Of a stretch of 64,000 bases of DNA, positions 26,701 to 35,100 are shown piece by piece. The notes beneath the pieces were generated by a model. That model ran no database searches. It was not told the DNA's origin and was given only the letters and a program-made list of their open reading frames with translations. Positions within the stretch are counted from its first letter, which is position 1; the number at the start of each line of letters is the position of its first letter. Source of the stretch: Rhea pennata (lineage: Eukaryota > Chordata > Aves > Rheiformes > Rheidae). The position numbers were made by a program, and so were the translations under genes. Location: contig NC_084669.1 of assembly GCF_028389875.1 (NCBI RefSeq), forward strand, positions 30,864,567 to 30,928,566, read 5' to 3'.

Positions 26701-29700
26701 CAGTCCGTCAGTGTAAATATTGCACATCTCTCAAGCTGCCAAACAAAATGGTCTTGCAAACTGTGGAAAGCATCAAGGAAGTAGCTGAAAAGTAATAAAT
26801 CCCTTCACAGTCAGTATTGAAGGGCAGCTTGAGAACATGGACTTCTAGGCATGGATGGTATTTTAGGCATGCTTAAAAGCAGGTTTTGTAATATTTGGGG
26901 GTATAGATGAAAAGTAGCCTTTTGCTAGGACTGCAAAATAATTTGTGGCTTTAATCTCTGATAGGCAAGCCATTACAATTTTTAATTTATTTACTCCATA
27001 GTGTTGCAGAATCTGGTGGATAGTTATGTTTTGTTAAGGTGTTTGGGAGGTGCCACACTGATTCAGACCACTTGAGAGAACACTAGTCTGCCTGGAGACA
27101 CGACTGAATGTTTTACAGAATCACAGAATGGTTGAGGTTGGAAGAGCCCTCTGGAAATCATCTAGTCCAACCCCCCTGCTCAAGCAGGGTCACCTAGAGC
27201 ATGGTAGACAGGGTTGCATCCAGGCAGGTTTTGAATACCTCCAGAGAAGGAGACTCCACAACCTCCCTGGGCAACCTGTTCCAGGGCTCCGTCACTCTCA
27301 CAGTAAAGAAGTTTTTCGTTAGTTTCGGGTGGAACTGCCTGTGGTTCAGTTTTTACCTACTGCCTCATATCCTGTTGCTGGGCACCACTGAAAGGAGTCT
27401 GACACCCTCCCTTAAGGTATTCTAGTCACTGATAAGATCCCCCCTCAGTCTTCTCTTCCCCAGGCTGAAGAGGCCCAGCTCTTGCAGCCGTTCCTCGTAG
27501 GGCAGGTGCTCCAGCCCTCTGATCATCTTCGTAGCCCTACGCTGGACTCTCTCCAGTAGCTCCATGTCTCTCTTGGACTGGGGAGCCCAGAGCTGGACAC
27601 AGTACTCGAGGCCTCCCCAGGGCTGAGAAGAGGGGCAGGATCACCTCCCTCAACCTGCTGGCAACAGTCTTCCCAATGCACCCCAGGATACCATTGGCTT
27701 TCTTGGCCACAAGGGCACGTTGCTGGCTCATGGTCAACTTGTCATCCACCAGCACTCCCAGGTCCTTCTCTGCAGAGCTGCTCTCCAGCAGGTCAGCCCC
27801 CAGCTTGTACTGGTGCCTAGGGTTATTCCTCCCTAGGTGCAGGACTCTGCACTTGCCCTTGTTGAACCTCAGGAGGTTCCTCTCCACCCAGCTCTCCAGC
27901 CTGTCCAGGTCTCTGAATGGCAGCACAGCTCTCTGGTGTGTCAGCCACTCTTCCTAGAGATCAACAGCAAACAGCATCATCAACAAACTTACTGAGGAGG
28001 CACTCTGTCTTTTCATCCAGGTCATTGATGAAGAAGTTGAACAAGACTGGACCCAGTACTGACCCCTGGAGGACACCAGTAGCTACAGGCCTCCAACTAG
28101 ACTGCAGCATTGAGCACAATTCTCTGAGCTCTGCATTTCAGCCAGCTCTCCATCCATCTTGCTGTCTACTCATCTAACCCACACTTCCTGAGCTTACCTG
28201 TGAGGATGTTATGGGAGACAGTGTTAAAGACAGAGCTGCAAAGTTTGCATAGTGAACAGCTATCTGGGAATTTCCTTTTAACCGTAGAGTCTTAGGAGTT
28301 GGTTTATACCCTAAAATAGGTTTATTATCCCTTTGAAATGATAATCTTAATGGAGGATATTTTTATTATTGAAATACATGTGTAATCCTTTTCTAAGTCC
28401 TACTAACCCTCTAACTATTGTAGAGTTATTGGCAAGAAGTTAGGGAGGTTGCTCCATATTAGTGCATTTCCTTCCAGCAGGTTTAAGTGTGTCCTTGTGG
28501 AACACTAGAAAAAGAAGGAGATAGCTAGGCGTAATGCATAGTCTGCCTTCTTAAAATGCTTGTAGTTCTGAGGACGTTTGGGATAAGCAAGATAGGCTTG
28601 TTTCTACTAAGTAAAATATAAAATGAGTAAATCTGAAATGGATGCCAGGCTGGAACATAGATAGCACTGTGCTGGCAAGGGATGAAGAAAGAGTATTTTC
28701 CTCCCTAAACGAGTGATTGTTTATCACCTGTAACAAAACAGCTAAAACAGAACTGAGCATGTTTTTAGTTATTCAGCACTGAGATTTACAAACTTCGTGT
28801 GCTTTTTAGCAGGTAGGAAAGAAATTCTTGCTAGTTGGATAAATATGTCTAAATCCCTGCTGCTCTGGTCTTGTCTGTGGGAGTAGCAGCACAGCATGGA
28901 GCCTTGCTTCATATTTATTGCTTGCCATCACAGCTGGTTACAAGGGAAGCAGAATTCTTCCTGGCAGGCTAATTCGAGGAGCCAGCCCACGTCTCTGGGA
29001 AGGAGAGCAGTACAGGCTCACATCTGTACAGCTATGCTTACACTTGGTGCGAACAGATAAGAGGTAAGTGTCGTTCAGCCCCAGAGAATATCCACAAAAG
29101 ACAGAGCTTGTGTTTTTCCATGAAGCTTGTCAAGACCCTGGACATGGCCCTGAGAGCAAGTTGAAAGGGTAAAGCAATTTCACAGGCTAGGACAAAATCA
29201 CTGATTGCTAAATGATTTGCCCAGGTTGGAAGTAAGTCTAGACTGGATATATAACCCAGGAATCCGGAATCCCTGATACCTGGATCTATTCTATCTTGGG
29301 AATGTGTTTCTTATATACCTTTTCCTAAAGAGAGTGTTTTTAATTAGTGACTTCAAAATTGTAAAAAAATCAAACGCGCTCACCTAGGAATAAGTTCTAG
29401 TAGAACGCATATCCATTTTGAAAGTCCTAGTCCTCCATCTCATGACATGAAAAAATTGTTTAAGTGAACATATAAAGATTGCAGTGCAGTTATTACTGGG
29501 AAAAAGAGTATGTTCTTTTTCAGATCAGGAAGAAAATCTTACCTTTTAATTACTCTTCTTTTGGAAATCTGTTACTGAACTCCTACTTAAAGTAAGAGTG
29601 GTGATGGCAGGAGCAGAGCTGTGCATGTAAATACTTGTGCTGAACATAAATCATGTTTAATAAAGCCCACTCCTCGCATTATCCCAATGGCAAGAGTATA

Positions 29701-31981
29701 AAGCAAGGTTTAATTTATATTTAAAGGGAAACAATAAATCCTCATGACATCGTTTTAAGAATTGAAAATATTTCAGAGCTGCTTCTGATTGACTAATTTG
29801 TGTGACAGTGAAGAGTCAGCCACAAAAAAAGACTAGAACGAGGGTTTTTTTCAGCTGCTTCTATCTGGACATTAGATAGACGTATCTTAACTGGGGTAAA
29901 AAAGACAAGAAAGGGGAAATAGAGACTGCTATGTCTCAGGGATTCATCTAGCTTTTCAACTGTAGTCAGTGGTTGTGCAGAATGACTATTTTAATAAAAT
30001 ACAGACCAGTTCCAAAAGCATCACAAGCGTTGGCAGTTCCACATTGACTTTGCAATGTAGCATGTCTCTTTGTTCTGGGTTTTCCTAGAAACACAGGTAA
30101 GGGAGTTGCTGATTTCAAGAGTGTGGCATATACTACTGAAGTTAGTGTTAGGCTTTTTACGTTATAACACATCATATAGCCTAGAAAAAAATAGCAGAAA
30201 TACTGGAATCTCCTAGAACTTCTGGAGGCCAATTTTTGTACTGCCTACCTACAAGAGGCCTCAGACAAGTAATAACACTTATTTTTCTTCATCGTTCCTT
30301 GCTCTGATTTCTGAGCTTGCCTCTATAGACACTTTGTGATGACAGGCAGCACAAAGTGGAGTGTAATCCCACCTCAATTATGGTTTCAGCAGAATGACGC
30401 CAACTGCTAAGCCCCAGTTTCCAATAGGCAGCAGGGCTTTCCATGAATGATTTTTGTCCTGTTGAGCAATTTAGATAGCAGATTTTGTATCCTGGCTTCC
30501 GGATTAAATCTCATCCACAAACAACACATATTGCTTTCAGTCCTGAAACGCTCTTAAACCAATCTTTGTGTCAAATTAAAATGCAAGAGTTTGAAAAGAG
30601 AATCACTTACCTAAGGAGTGGAAACAGACAGCTAATATCCTCCTTCAGTAGAATAAGGAAAAAAATCATTTTGAATTTTACAATCTAAATCACTCTATCC
30701 CCAGAATCCTTTTCCATTTTGCTATGTATTCTCTAGTCCCTCTTCTCCCTCCCTGCTGTGTTCTGCTATCCTCTTTCATTACGTTATCTGTCTAATTTAG
30801 TTTGTAAGCTCCTTGGCTCACCACACTTGCCTGTTTATTTGCCTGTAGTACACTGCATATCCATGTTTTACTAAAAAAAAATTTTTTTAATATCCTTTTT
30901 ACTATGCAAATAATGAAATATTTACTACTTTATTATAATTAGCATAAGCATCCTATATATATAGACTTCTAGAATTTTTGAAACTTGTACGGTTTTTGCA
31001 AATGGCCTCTGTATTATGTGGGTCATGCCAAAATATGTGGTGTGTCCTCACCAACATTTTAAGTTACATTTCAGACTTTACAAACTTTAAATATTAGCCT
31101 GGGTCTTTTTTTTTCTTCCTTTCTTTCAAAGAGACTTTCGTATAAACAGCAGGTAACAAAACTGTAACACTATACAGGGATACACCAGCAGGAGGAGAAC
31201 TCCTAAATTCCTTTGGCTTCAGCTTTTGGGGTAGGATGGAGAACTTGAGTAGCCTAAGGAAATTCTGTCCTGATGTTTCAGTACAACAGATTCCCATCTT
31301 CATGCTCTCAAGGAAATTTTCTTTCTATTTAGTGTTTAGCAACTGAGAAAGAGCTTTGATCGAACTTACCTGGAAGAAAACTTTTGGAAAGCTCTCTTCT
31401 GTGACTGCAAATAACGTCTCGTTAACGTGTATAGAAGCGCTCCGCTGCATTTATAGGCTATTACAGAAATGACAGAAATTTCCCATCTTGAATAATCAAA
31501 AAAGAGACCATCATGTGTGAACTGCTAAAAAAAAATGTTTAACATACAAGAACATGCTGTTTTGATAGTTTCCAACATACTCAGTGTACTTTGACATTAA
31601 ACATTCCTCTCTCTCTTCTGCCCATGTAACATTGCTGACAAACACTGCTTCTATGATTCTGCAGCAAAGAAAGAGTTAAAGGAATAAAAAGAAAGCATTT
31701 ATGGTTGTTCATGTTGTTCATTATTGCATTGCAGCATTGAATGTGTACATGCATCTTAAATGTTCTTTTAAAGTTCTGTAAACACCAGCTTTACCGGCAT
31801 TTACTTGAATCAGGTTTTAGTCATAGAGAACACTTACTGTCGGGGCTCTGAGAGGCAGGTCCACCCGTTTGTAGGCATTGGCTTCTGAGTCATTCCATGC
31901 ATTGAGGGACTCCACAATTTTGGTGCAGCTGGGGTCCTCAGAGGAACAAGAGATCTCCCTTTGAATGCGCTGACTATTCAT
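8639..31981 (-). CDS. OPN4: Melanopsin (mammal-type, Opn4m), ten coding exons; terminal exon unresolved
   Basis: Light-sensing opsin of non-visual photoreceptors. The family binds 11-cis/all-trans retinal and drives a Gq-phospholipase C cascade from the plasma membrane (established knowledge). Ten exons joined at GT-AG sites keep one frame for 491 codons (144+143+134+204+172+165+108+181+153+69 nt). Visible hallmarks: N-glycosylation sequon N30-D31-S32; TM1 from about residue 71; C142 and C220 for the conserved disulphide; Y145 at the rhodopsin E113 position; DRY at 166-168; E214 in extracellular loop 2, the candidate counterion; WSPYS at the end of TM6 (308-312); retinal-linked K339; NPIIY at 345-349; HPKYR starting helix 8; then a long Ser/Thr-rich tail. 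The core resembles human OPN4 ([18 protein letters not shown]) rather than the Xenopus-type Opn4x (LRTAPNYF), so I assign the Opn4m class. The stop codon lies in an exon I could not prove, below 8639. Confidence 0.93.
9174..9326 (-). CDS. OPN4: OPN4 exon 9: distal cytoplasmic tail (residues 418-468)
   Basis: The acceptor is TTGTTGTACCATTTTAG|GGC and the donor GAGAAG|GTAATA, phase 0 at both ends (51 codons). The peptide begins GCTDTETG and continues through [13 protein letters not shown] to HDSGIFEK. It is hydrophilic, rich in Ser, Thr and charged residues, and without a domain. Phase-0 ends make it removable without a frameshift, so exon skipping could give a shorter tail. Assignment rests on position, frame and splice sites; mammalian OPN4 tails are too divergent to compare well. 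Confidence 0.85.
9730..10150 (+). mobile_element. Old, diverged CR1-like LINE fragment in OPN4 intron 8
   Basis: The plus strand reads GTGTCCAGTTTTGGGCACCT, the well-known CR1 reverse-transcriptase segment for VQFWAP, followed by recognisable but decayed steps: GGAGAGAGCATAG, GAAGGAACTGGTCTGTTGAG, then a tail of G/A-rich sequence up to about 10150. It lies antisense to OPN4. Much older than the copies at 27.1 and 51.4 kb. Confidence 0.55.
12013..12193 (-). CDS. OPN4: OPN4 exon 8: helix 8 and proximal cytoplasmic tail (residues 357-417)
   Basis: The acceptor is CTTCTCATCCATTAG|A, completing an Arg codon, and the donor is GAATCC|GTAAGG in phase 0. The peptide starts [21 protein letters not shown]366 is a likely palmitoylation site at the end of helix 8 by analogy with other opsins. 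It continues through Ser/Thr clusters at 378-400 and LSSVSDSES (409-417). In mouse melanopsin, phosphorylation of the equivalent tail segment controls shut-off (established knowledge). The antisense strand has a 98-codon open frame here that is only a shadow. Confidence 0.92.
13329..13436 (-). CDS. OPN4: OPN4 exon 7: TM7 with retinal lysine and NPxxY (residues 321-356)
   Basis: The acceptor is TTTGCATTACTTTAG|G and the donor TACAG|GTGAGT, phase 2 at both ends. It encodes [10 protein letters not shown], in which K339 forms the Schiff base with retinal, then NPIIY (345-349) and HPKYR opening helix 8. Residue 352 is Gly (AIGHPKYR), where human OPN4 has Thr (AITHPKYR). This small change sits next to the TM7/helix 8 hinge. 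Confidence 0.97.
15461..15560 (-). repeat. MIR-like SINE fossil in OPN4 intron 6
   Basis: TTGAAGCACAGGAAGATGAA, GAGGCTTGTTCAGTGTCACA and ACAGCCTGACTTTCAACAAG follow the MIR core order (ACTGAGGCACAGAGAGGT, GACTTGCCCAAGGTCACACA, TCTGACTCCAAAGCC) with many changes. It lies in the same orientation as OPN4. Confidence 0.45.
16012..16031. repeat. T20 tract in OPN4 intron 6
   Basis: Twenty T following CTCTCTCC, forming an A-rich run on the transcript strand, 203 bases beyond the exon 6 donor's side of the intron (exon 6 ends at 16234). No known role. Confidence 0.9.
16234..16398 (-). CDS. OPN4: OPN4 exon 6: intracellular loop 3 and TM6 (residues 266-320)
   Basis: The acceptor is TATTTCTCCTAG|G and the donor GCCGG|GTAATT, phase 2 at both ends. 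The loop carries [15 protein letters not shown] and the charged NEWKMAKIA entering TM6, the region that binds Gq in invertebrate-type opsins. TM6 contains VISWSPYS (305-312), where the conserved Trp and Pro lie near the ligand pocket. The loop is longer and more basic than in visual opsins, which is usual for melanopsins. Confidence 0.96.
17269..17440 (-). CDS. OPN4: OPN4 exon 5: extracellular loop 2 and TM5 (residues 209-265)
   Basis: The acceptor is CTTCTTTCTAG|GT and the donor AACAA|GTAAGT, phase 1 in and phase 2 out. It encodes [15 protein letters not shown], with E214 (candidate counterion) and C220 (disulphide). TM5 follows with CFVFFIPL and the segment IIYSYIFIF; human OPN4 reads IIYCYIFIF here, so residue 253 is Ser in place of Cys. 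The start of intracellular loop 3 (EAIKKAN) closes the exon. Confidence 0.96.
19308..19511 (-). CDS. OPN4: OPN4 exon 4: TM3, DRY motif, TM4 (residues 141-208)
   Basis: Spliced from TTCATTGAAAG|GC to ATGGA|GTAAGT, phase 1 at both ends. It encodes C142, the partner of C220; Y145 at the site of the rhodopsin Schiff-base counterion; [10 protein letters not shown] in TM3; and the G-protein contact motif D166-R167-Y168 followed by FVITKPLAS in intracellular loop 2. TM4 carries [15 protein letters not shown]. This is the most conserved exon of the gene and identifies the family on its own. Confidence 0.97.
19887..19926. repeat. Twofold 20-bp tandem repeat in OPN4 intron 3
   Basis: AGCTACTTTGATATCATAGA is followed at once by AGCTACTTTGATACCATAGA, one base different. 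It is a recent local duplication inside the intron between exons 3 and 4. Confidence 0.9.
21225..21358 (-). CDS. OPN4: OPN4 exon 3: intracellular loop 1, TM2, loop to TM3 (residues 97-140)
   Basis: The acceptor is TTTCTTTCTAG|G and the donor AAAG|GTCTGT, phase 2 in and phase 1 out. The peptide begins SRSLQTPAN, the intracellular loop 1 motif of mammal-type melanopsins, and contains the TM2 stretch NLAVSDF with the conserved Asp D115. It ends RWIFGEK just before the disulphide cysteine of exon 4. A run of eight T on the coding strand makes FFF at 125-127, a place where indel errors would be easy. Confidence 0.95.
23312..23454 (-). CDS. OPN4: OPN4 exon 2: end of N-terminus and TM1 (residues 49-96)
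   Basis: The acceptor is TTTGCTTACTCTGTAG before AAGATGACC, and the donor is TGCAG|GTAACT in phase 2. The peptide carries the melanopsin signature [10 protein letters not shown] at 62-71, then TM1 with the conserved Asn (N87, in GTLGNFL). The exon contains an ATG at 23451 that could serve as a start if exon 1 were skipped. The codon-level TAG just before the exon is part of the acceptor, so that shorter start cannot be extended upstream without splicing. Confidence 0.93.
27115..28230 (-). mobile_element. CR1 LINE, 5'-truncated copy in OPN4 intron 1
   Basis: The minus strand carries the 3' part of a CR1 retroposon in the same orientation as OPN4. It has reverse-transcriptase remnants ([18 protein letters not shown], then KFVDDA at the place of the catalytic FADD/YADD box), a C-terminal stretch with [20 protein letters not shown] and [17 protein letters not shown], and the 3' tail ending near 27115. 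The reading frame is broken by stops and indels, so it is dead. It is truncated at the 5' end near 28230, as most avian CR1 copies are. Confidence 0.93.
29200..29296 (-). repeat. MIR-like SINE fossil in OPN4 intron 1
   Basis: CTAAATGATTTGCCCAGG, GGAAGTAAGTCTAGACTGGA, TATAACCCAGGAATCC and CTATTCTATC line up with the reverse complement of MIR (TTAAGTGACTTGCCCAAGG, AGTAAGTGGCAGAG, GAACCCAGGTCTCC, GTGCTCTATC). Spacing is kept well. Confidence 0.55.
31838..31981 (-). CDS. OPN4: OPN4 exon 1: start codon and extracellular N-terminus (residues 1-48)
   Basis: The ATG at 31981 is followed by 48 codons and a perfect GTAAGT donor, ending in phase 0, which fits the phase-0 start of exon 2. An in-frame TGA lies 48 bases upstream with no ATG between, which fixes the start if the leader is unspliced. 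Residues include EDPSC at 15-19 and WNDS at 29-32. Human OPN4 has a similar pattern, EPSC then a Trp followed by DS about ten residues later, and this is the main reason for joining an exon 8.4 kb away to the core. N30 is a glycosylation sequon, as expected for an extracellular N-terminus. The joint to exon 2 is inferred from phase and similarity, not from a transcript. A TTTTTTTGCTGTTGCTTAG just upstream could also act as an acceptor, so the leader might be spliced. Confidence 0.8.
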
Positions 31982-32118
31982 GCAAAATCTAAGCAACAGC
32001 AAAAAAAGAAAAGCTCTCCTCTGAACTCAAATCAGCCCAGCTTCCCCTTTTTGTGTGTTAAGCAGATTGTCAGATTGCCTTCTCTGGAACTATGGATCTC
32101 AATCCAGTGCAGAGTTTC

Positions 32119-32148
32119 TCACTGGAGCCTCAGATTGCGTCTCTCCAT
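32119..32148 (-). promoter_or_regulatory. Upstream ORF in the likely OPN4 leader
   Basis: A 9-codon ORF (MERRNLRLQ, then stop) lies 137 bases before the OPN4 ATG and downstream of the TATA-like box, so it would be in the leader if transcription starts near 32164. Upstream ORFs commonly lower translation of the main frame. Whether this one is translated is unknown. Confidence 0.35.
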
Positions 32149-32184
32149 CTCCAGCTTAGCAAAGGGCAGCAGCAGCAGCTTCCA

Positions 32185-32194
32185 TTTAAATATA
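32185..32194 (-). promoter_or_regulatory. TATA-like box of OPN4
   Basis: On the minus strand the sequence reads CTCTTATATTTAAATGG, about 205-215 bases before the OPN4 start codon. A start site 25-30 bases on would fall near 32164 and give a leader of roughly 180 bases without needing a further exon. There is no CpG island around it. Inferred from motif and distance only. Confidence 0.4.
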
Positions 32195-32199
32195 AGAGC

Positions 32200-35100
32200 C
32201 TGCAGGGTCTGCACATGCCCAGTTGGACACATGTTCGATTCAGATTCAAGCTTCAGCTTAATGACATTATAAAACTGATGCTCACTTAGAAATACAGTTA
32301 TCTTTTTTTTGCCTTTGACAGATTGTCTGAATTTTAATGCTATCACATTATCCCTATGTGAAGAGAAAGAAGGTAAAAGATTGATTTCGCTAGCTGTCTT
32401 AAAAACTAGTTCCTGCTGTCCATTTTCATGGTATTGGTGGATTAGTCTTTTGTGCTCTGTATTTAAAGAGGATGTTTCTGTACAGTTCTGCTGAAATTGC
32501 CTGAACTGAAATAGGTTCTAATGCTTAACAACGTGCTTGTATGCACTTCTGTCAGGCAGAATTTAGGTCATGCTCAGCAGTTGTGCACTTTGTAAAATAA
32601 AGAGAAAAAGTAGGAATAAAACCCACTGACATCTATCTTTTTCTGCCCTTCAGTTTAAAAAAGAGCACAAATATCCTGGGCAGAGAACAGCAAATAACCA
32701 TTTGTTTCAAGAGCTGTCTGGGTTTTTTTTTTTTCAGTTGTGTTTAGCAAGAGCAGACATGAGCAGATTCTTATTTACATAGATCCTCCTGTACATTGCC
32801 TTCTGTAAAGGAGCATGAATTGCTGTAGTCCCAGCTGAAGGCCCATTAGTGTTGTAAAGTGAAGTTTAATTGAACTGCTGTAGAGAATTAGGCACAGAAA
32901 GTGGAAAAGTTGTTCTAGCAGGCACTGCAAACTGAATATCATAGTGTTTAAGCCTTCTAACCAAATATCCCTATGCAAGTTATTAGCTTCATTACTGTTG
33001 GTAATGAAAATAGATGGCATGAACTGCTTCCAGAAGACTTTTCAAAAAAGATTCTAACAGGAGCGGTTTTCCCTTGGCTCTGCTCAATTTCCCTTTTCAT
33101 ACACCTTTCTCTGAGTTAGCACTTGTAGTACCTGACCTTACATTAAGGGAAAGGGCCTTTCTTTGCATGAACAGGAGGTGTACCATGAGTGTATGTGACC
33201 TCTGCATCTGTATCAAAGGCAATCACCTAGAGTGCTGCAAATTCCCTTTCCTCACAGCCACTTGAGGAAGGTAGCGTATGCCTTGTATCAACAGGCTGCC
33301 AAACACTAACCAGAGGAGAAACTTCTAAGACTCTGCAGGCTCTGGAACTGTGAGATTTCAGAAATAATTAGCAGACCTGTTGTATTTTCCTTATTGCTGA
33401 GTGTCAGAGAGATTTCACTGAGTATTCCTGCTTGGCAGCATTATGTAGACACATCCAAGAATTAAATTAGTTGTTGTATGTGGCAGAATGGAGTTCAGAG
33501 GTGGCTCATCACCTAAGGATTTCCAGCTTAGTCCCTATGTGATTCTGTAGTCATTCTCTTCCACTTACCTCCACTTGTGACTTTATCCACATAAATATCA
33601 AGGCAATGGTGGATGTGACTTAGTGGTATGAAGTTCAAAAGACATGAATACGAGCTCAGAATCGATCACTGCGTATTCCTGCGGAGATGGTTTGGCTGCT
33701 GCAGTGAGCATGTAGCTTCCTGTTCAATCAACACTGTAGACAGGAGGCAGCAAACTGATGTTTGATATCTTGAGGGAAAAAGACCCTTTTTGGAAGCTAA
33801 TACTGCATTTTCCTACTGTAAAGGTAGGATACTTTACCAAAAGCCACAATGTGAAACTGGCAAAAAACTCCGACTGTCTTCAAATAAGGCTTATGGGGAA
33901 AGTAAGAGTAGAGGTACGTTTTAATAGTTAAGGGAAAGGCAAGAATGGGAGATTTCTTATTTGTGTGAACTTTATATCCATAGAAGTTAGCTATTATTGA
34001 GCTGGTGAGACAAATTTCAAGACATACCTCCAAGGACAGGCATAAACAGTAGATCAGAGATTCTTTGACTCTGTATACTTTTTTTTTTTTTGCCCAAATC
34101 CTCTTAGTTTTCTCCTGTATCTCTCAGTTCTGAGCAGTGGCTAACCAGCTGTTTACATACAGCCTATATATTAGGTTTTTTTTCCCCTGGGTCACAGATT
34201 CCATTTTTCTTCCTTCTTATTTCCTCTCATCTCTATGACAAGTCAGTGTGCTGAAAATGTTTCATTTCCAGTTAGCCTGGAAGCATCGGCTTCTTTAGCA
34301 TTTCCGGGTGAACTGATAACATATTCGGCATGATAATCAAATCATGCAGCAAGTGTAATCCTTTTTAAAGTAGATCAGACATTATAGAAACTATGTGACT
34401 TCTTGCTTCATTAGATTCAGCTTCGCTGTACATGCCTTTCCAGGCAGATAAATTTGATGAGTTTAGCGGTTTCTGAGAGGATGTTATGAAAAAATATATA
34501 GTATAATGGAAAGAAATAAAGTCTCCCCCAGAGAGAGGGGCTGATACTCCTACGTGGGCTATTGACTTGGTATTGCTCCTTGCCTCTGGGACCTGCCTCT
34601 GTGAATGCTAAGCACGTGCAACAGCAGGTGAAATGATTTCTGAAAATTAGACCCTAAGACTGAGGTTCACCTTCAATGGAAATGTTGTAGTGTTAGACAG
34701 TTGTGTGATCTTCTGTTGTTGCAAATTGCTAGAGATAATTCAGCTGACCTATTTTGTATAGGTTACCTTGCTTCCTTAGAAGAATGATGTCCTGGAGTTG
34801 CACAAGGTGTGAAGCATGAGTAATCATATTTGCCGTACCTAGTTCGGAAAGTAAAGCAAAGGTACATATAGTAACAAGTCATTCATAGAACTTTCTCTCA
34901 GATTTGCTTCTGCTTAATATGCAGTTTTAAACTAACAAACACTTCTAGACATAGGCATCATCTAAATTCAATTACACATACAAGCAGTAATTTCTGAAAT
35001 TACAAACTTTTATCTTGTTCAGTCTTCAGGGTTTTATGTGCTCTATTTGACAATGCCTGGGTACACCCTTATCGCACTTATCTCCTGAAGTAGTTTAACT

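Noticed and set aside
27537..28177. Frames of 86-129 codons, on both strands
   Set aside because: These are parts or shadows of the CR1 reverse transcriptase, not host genes.
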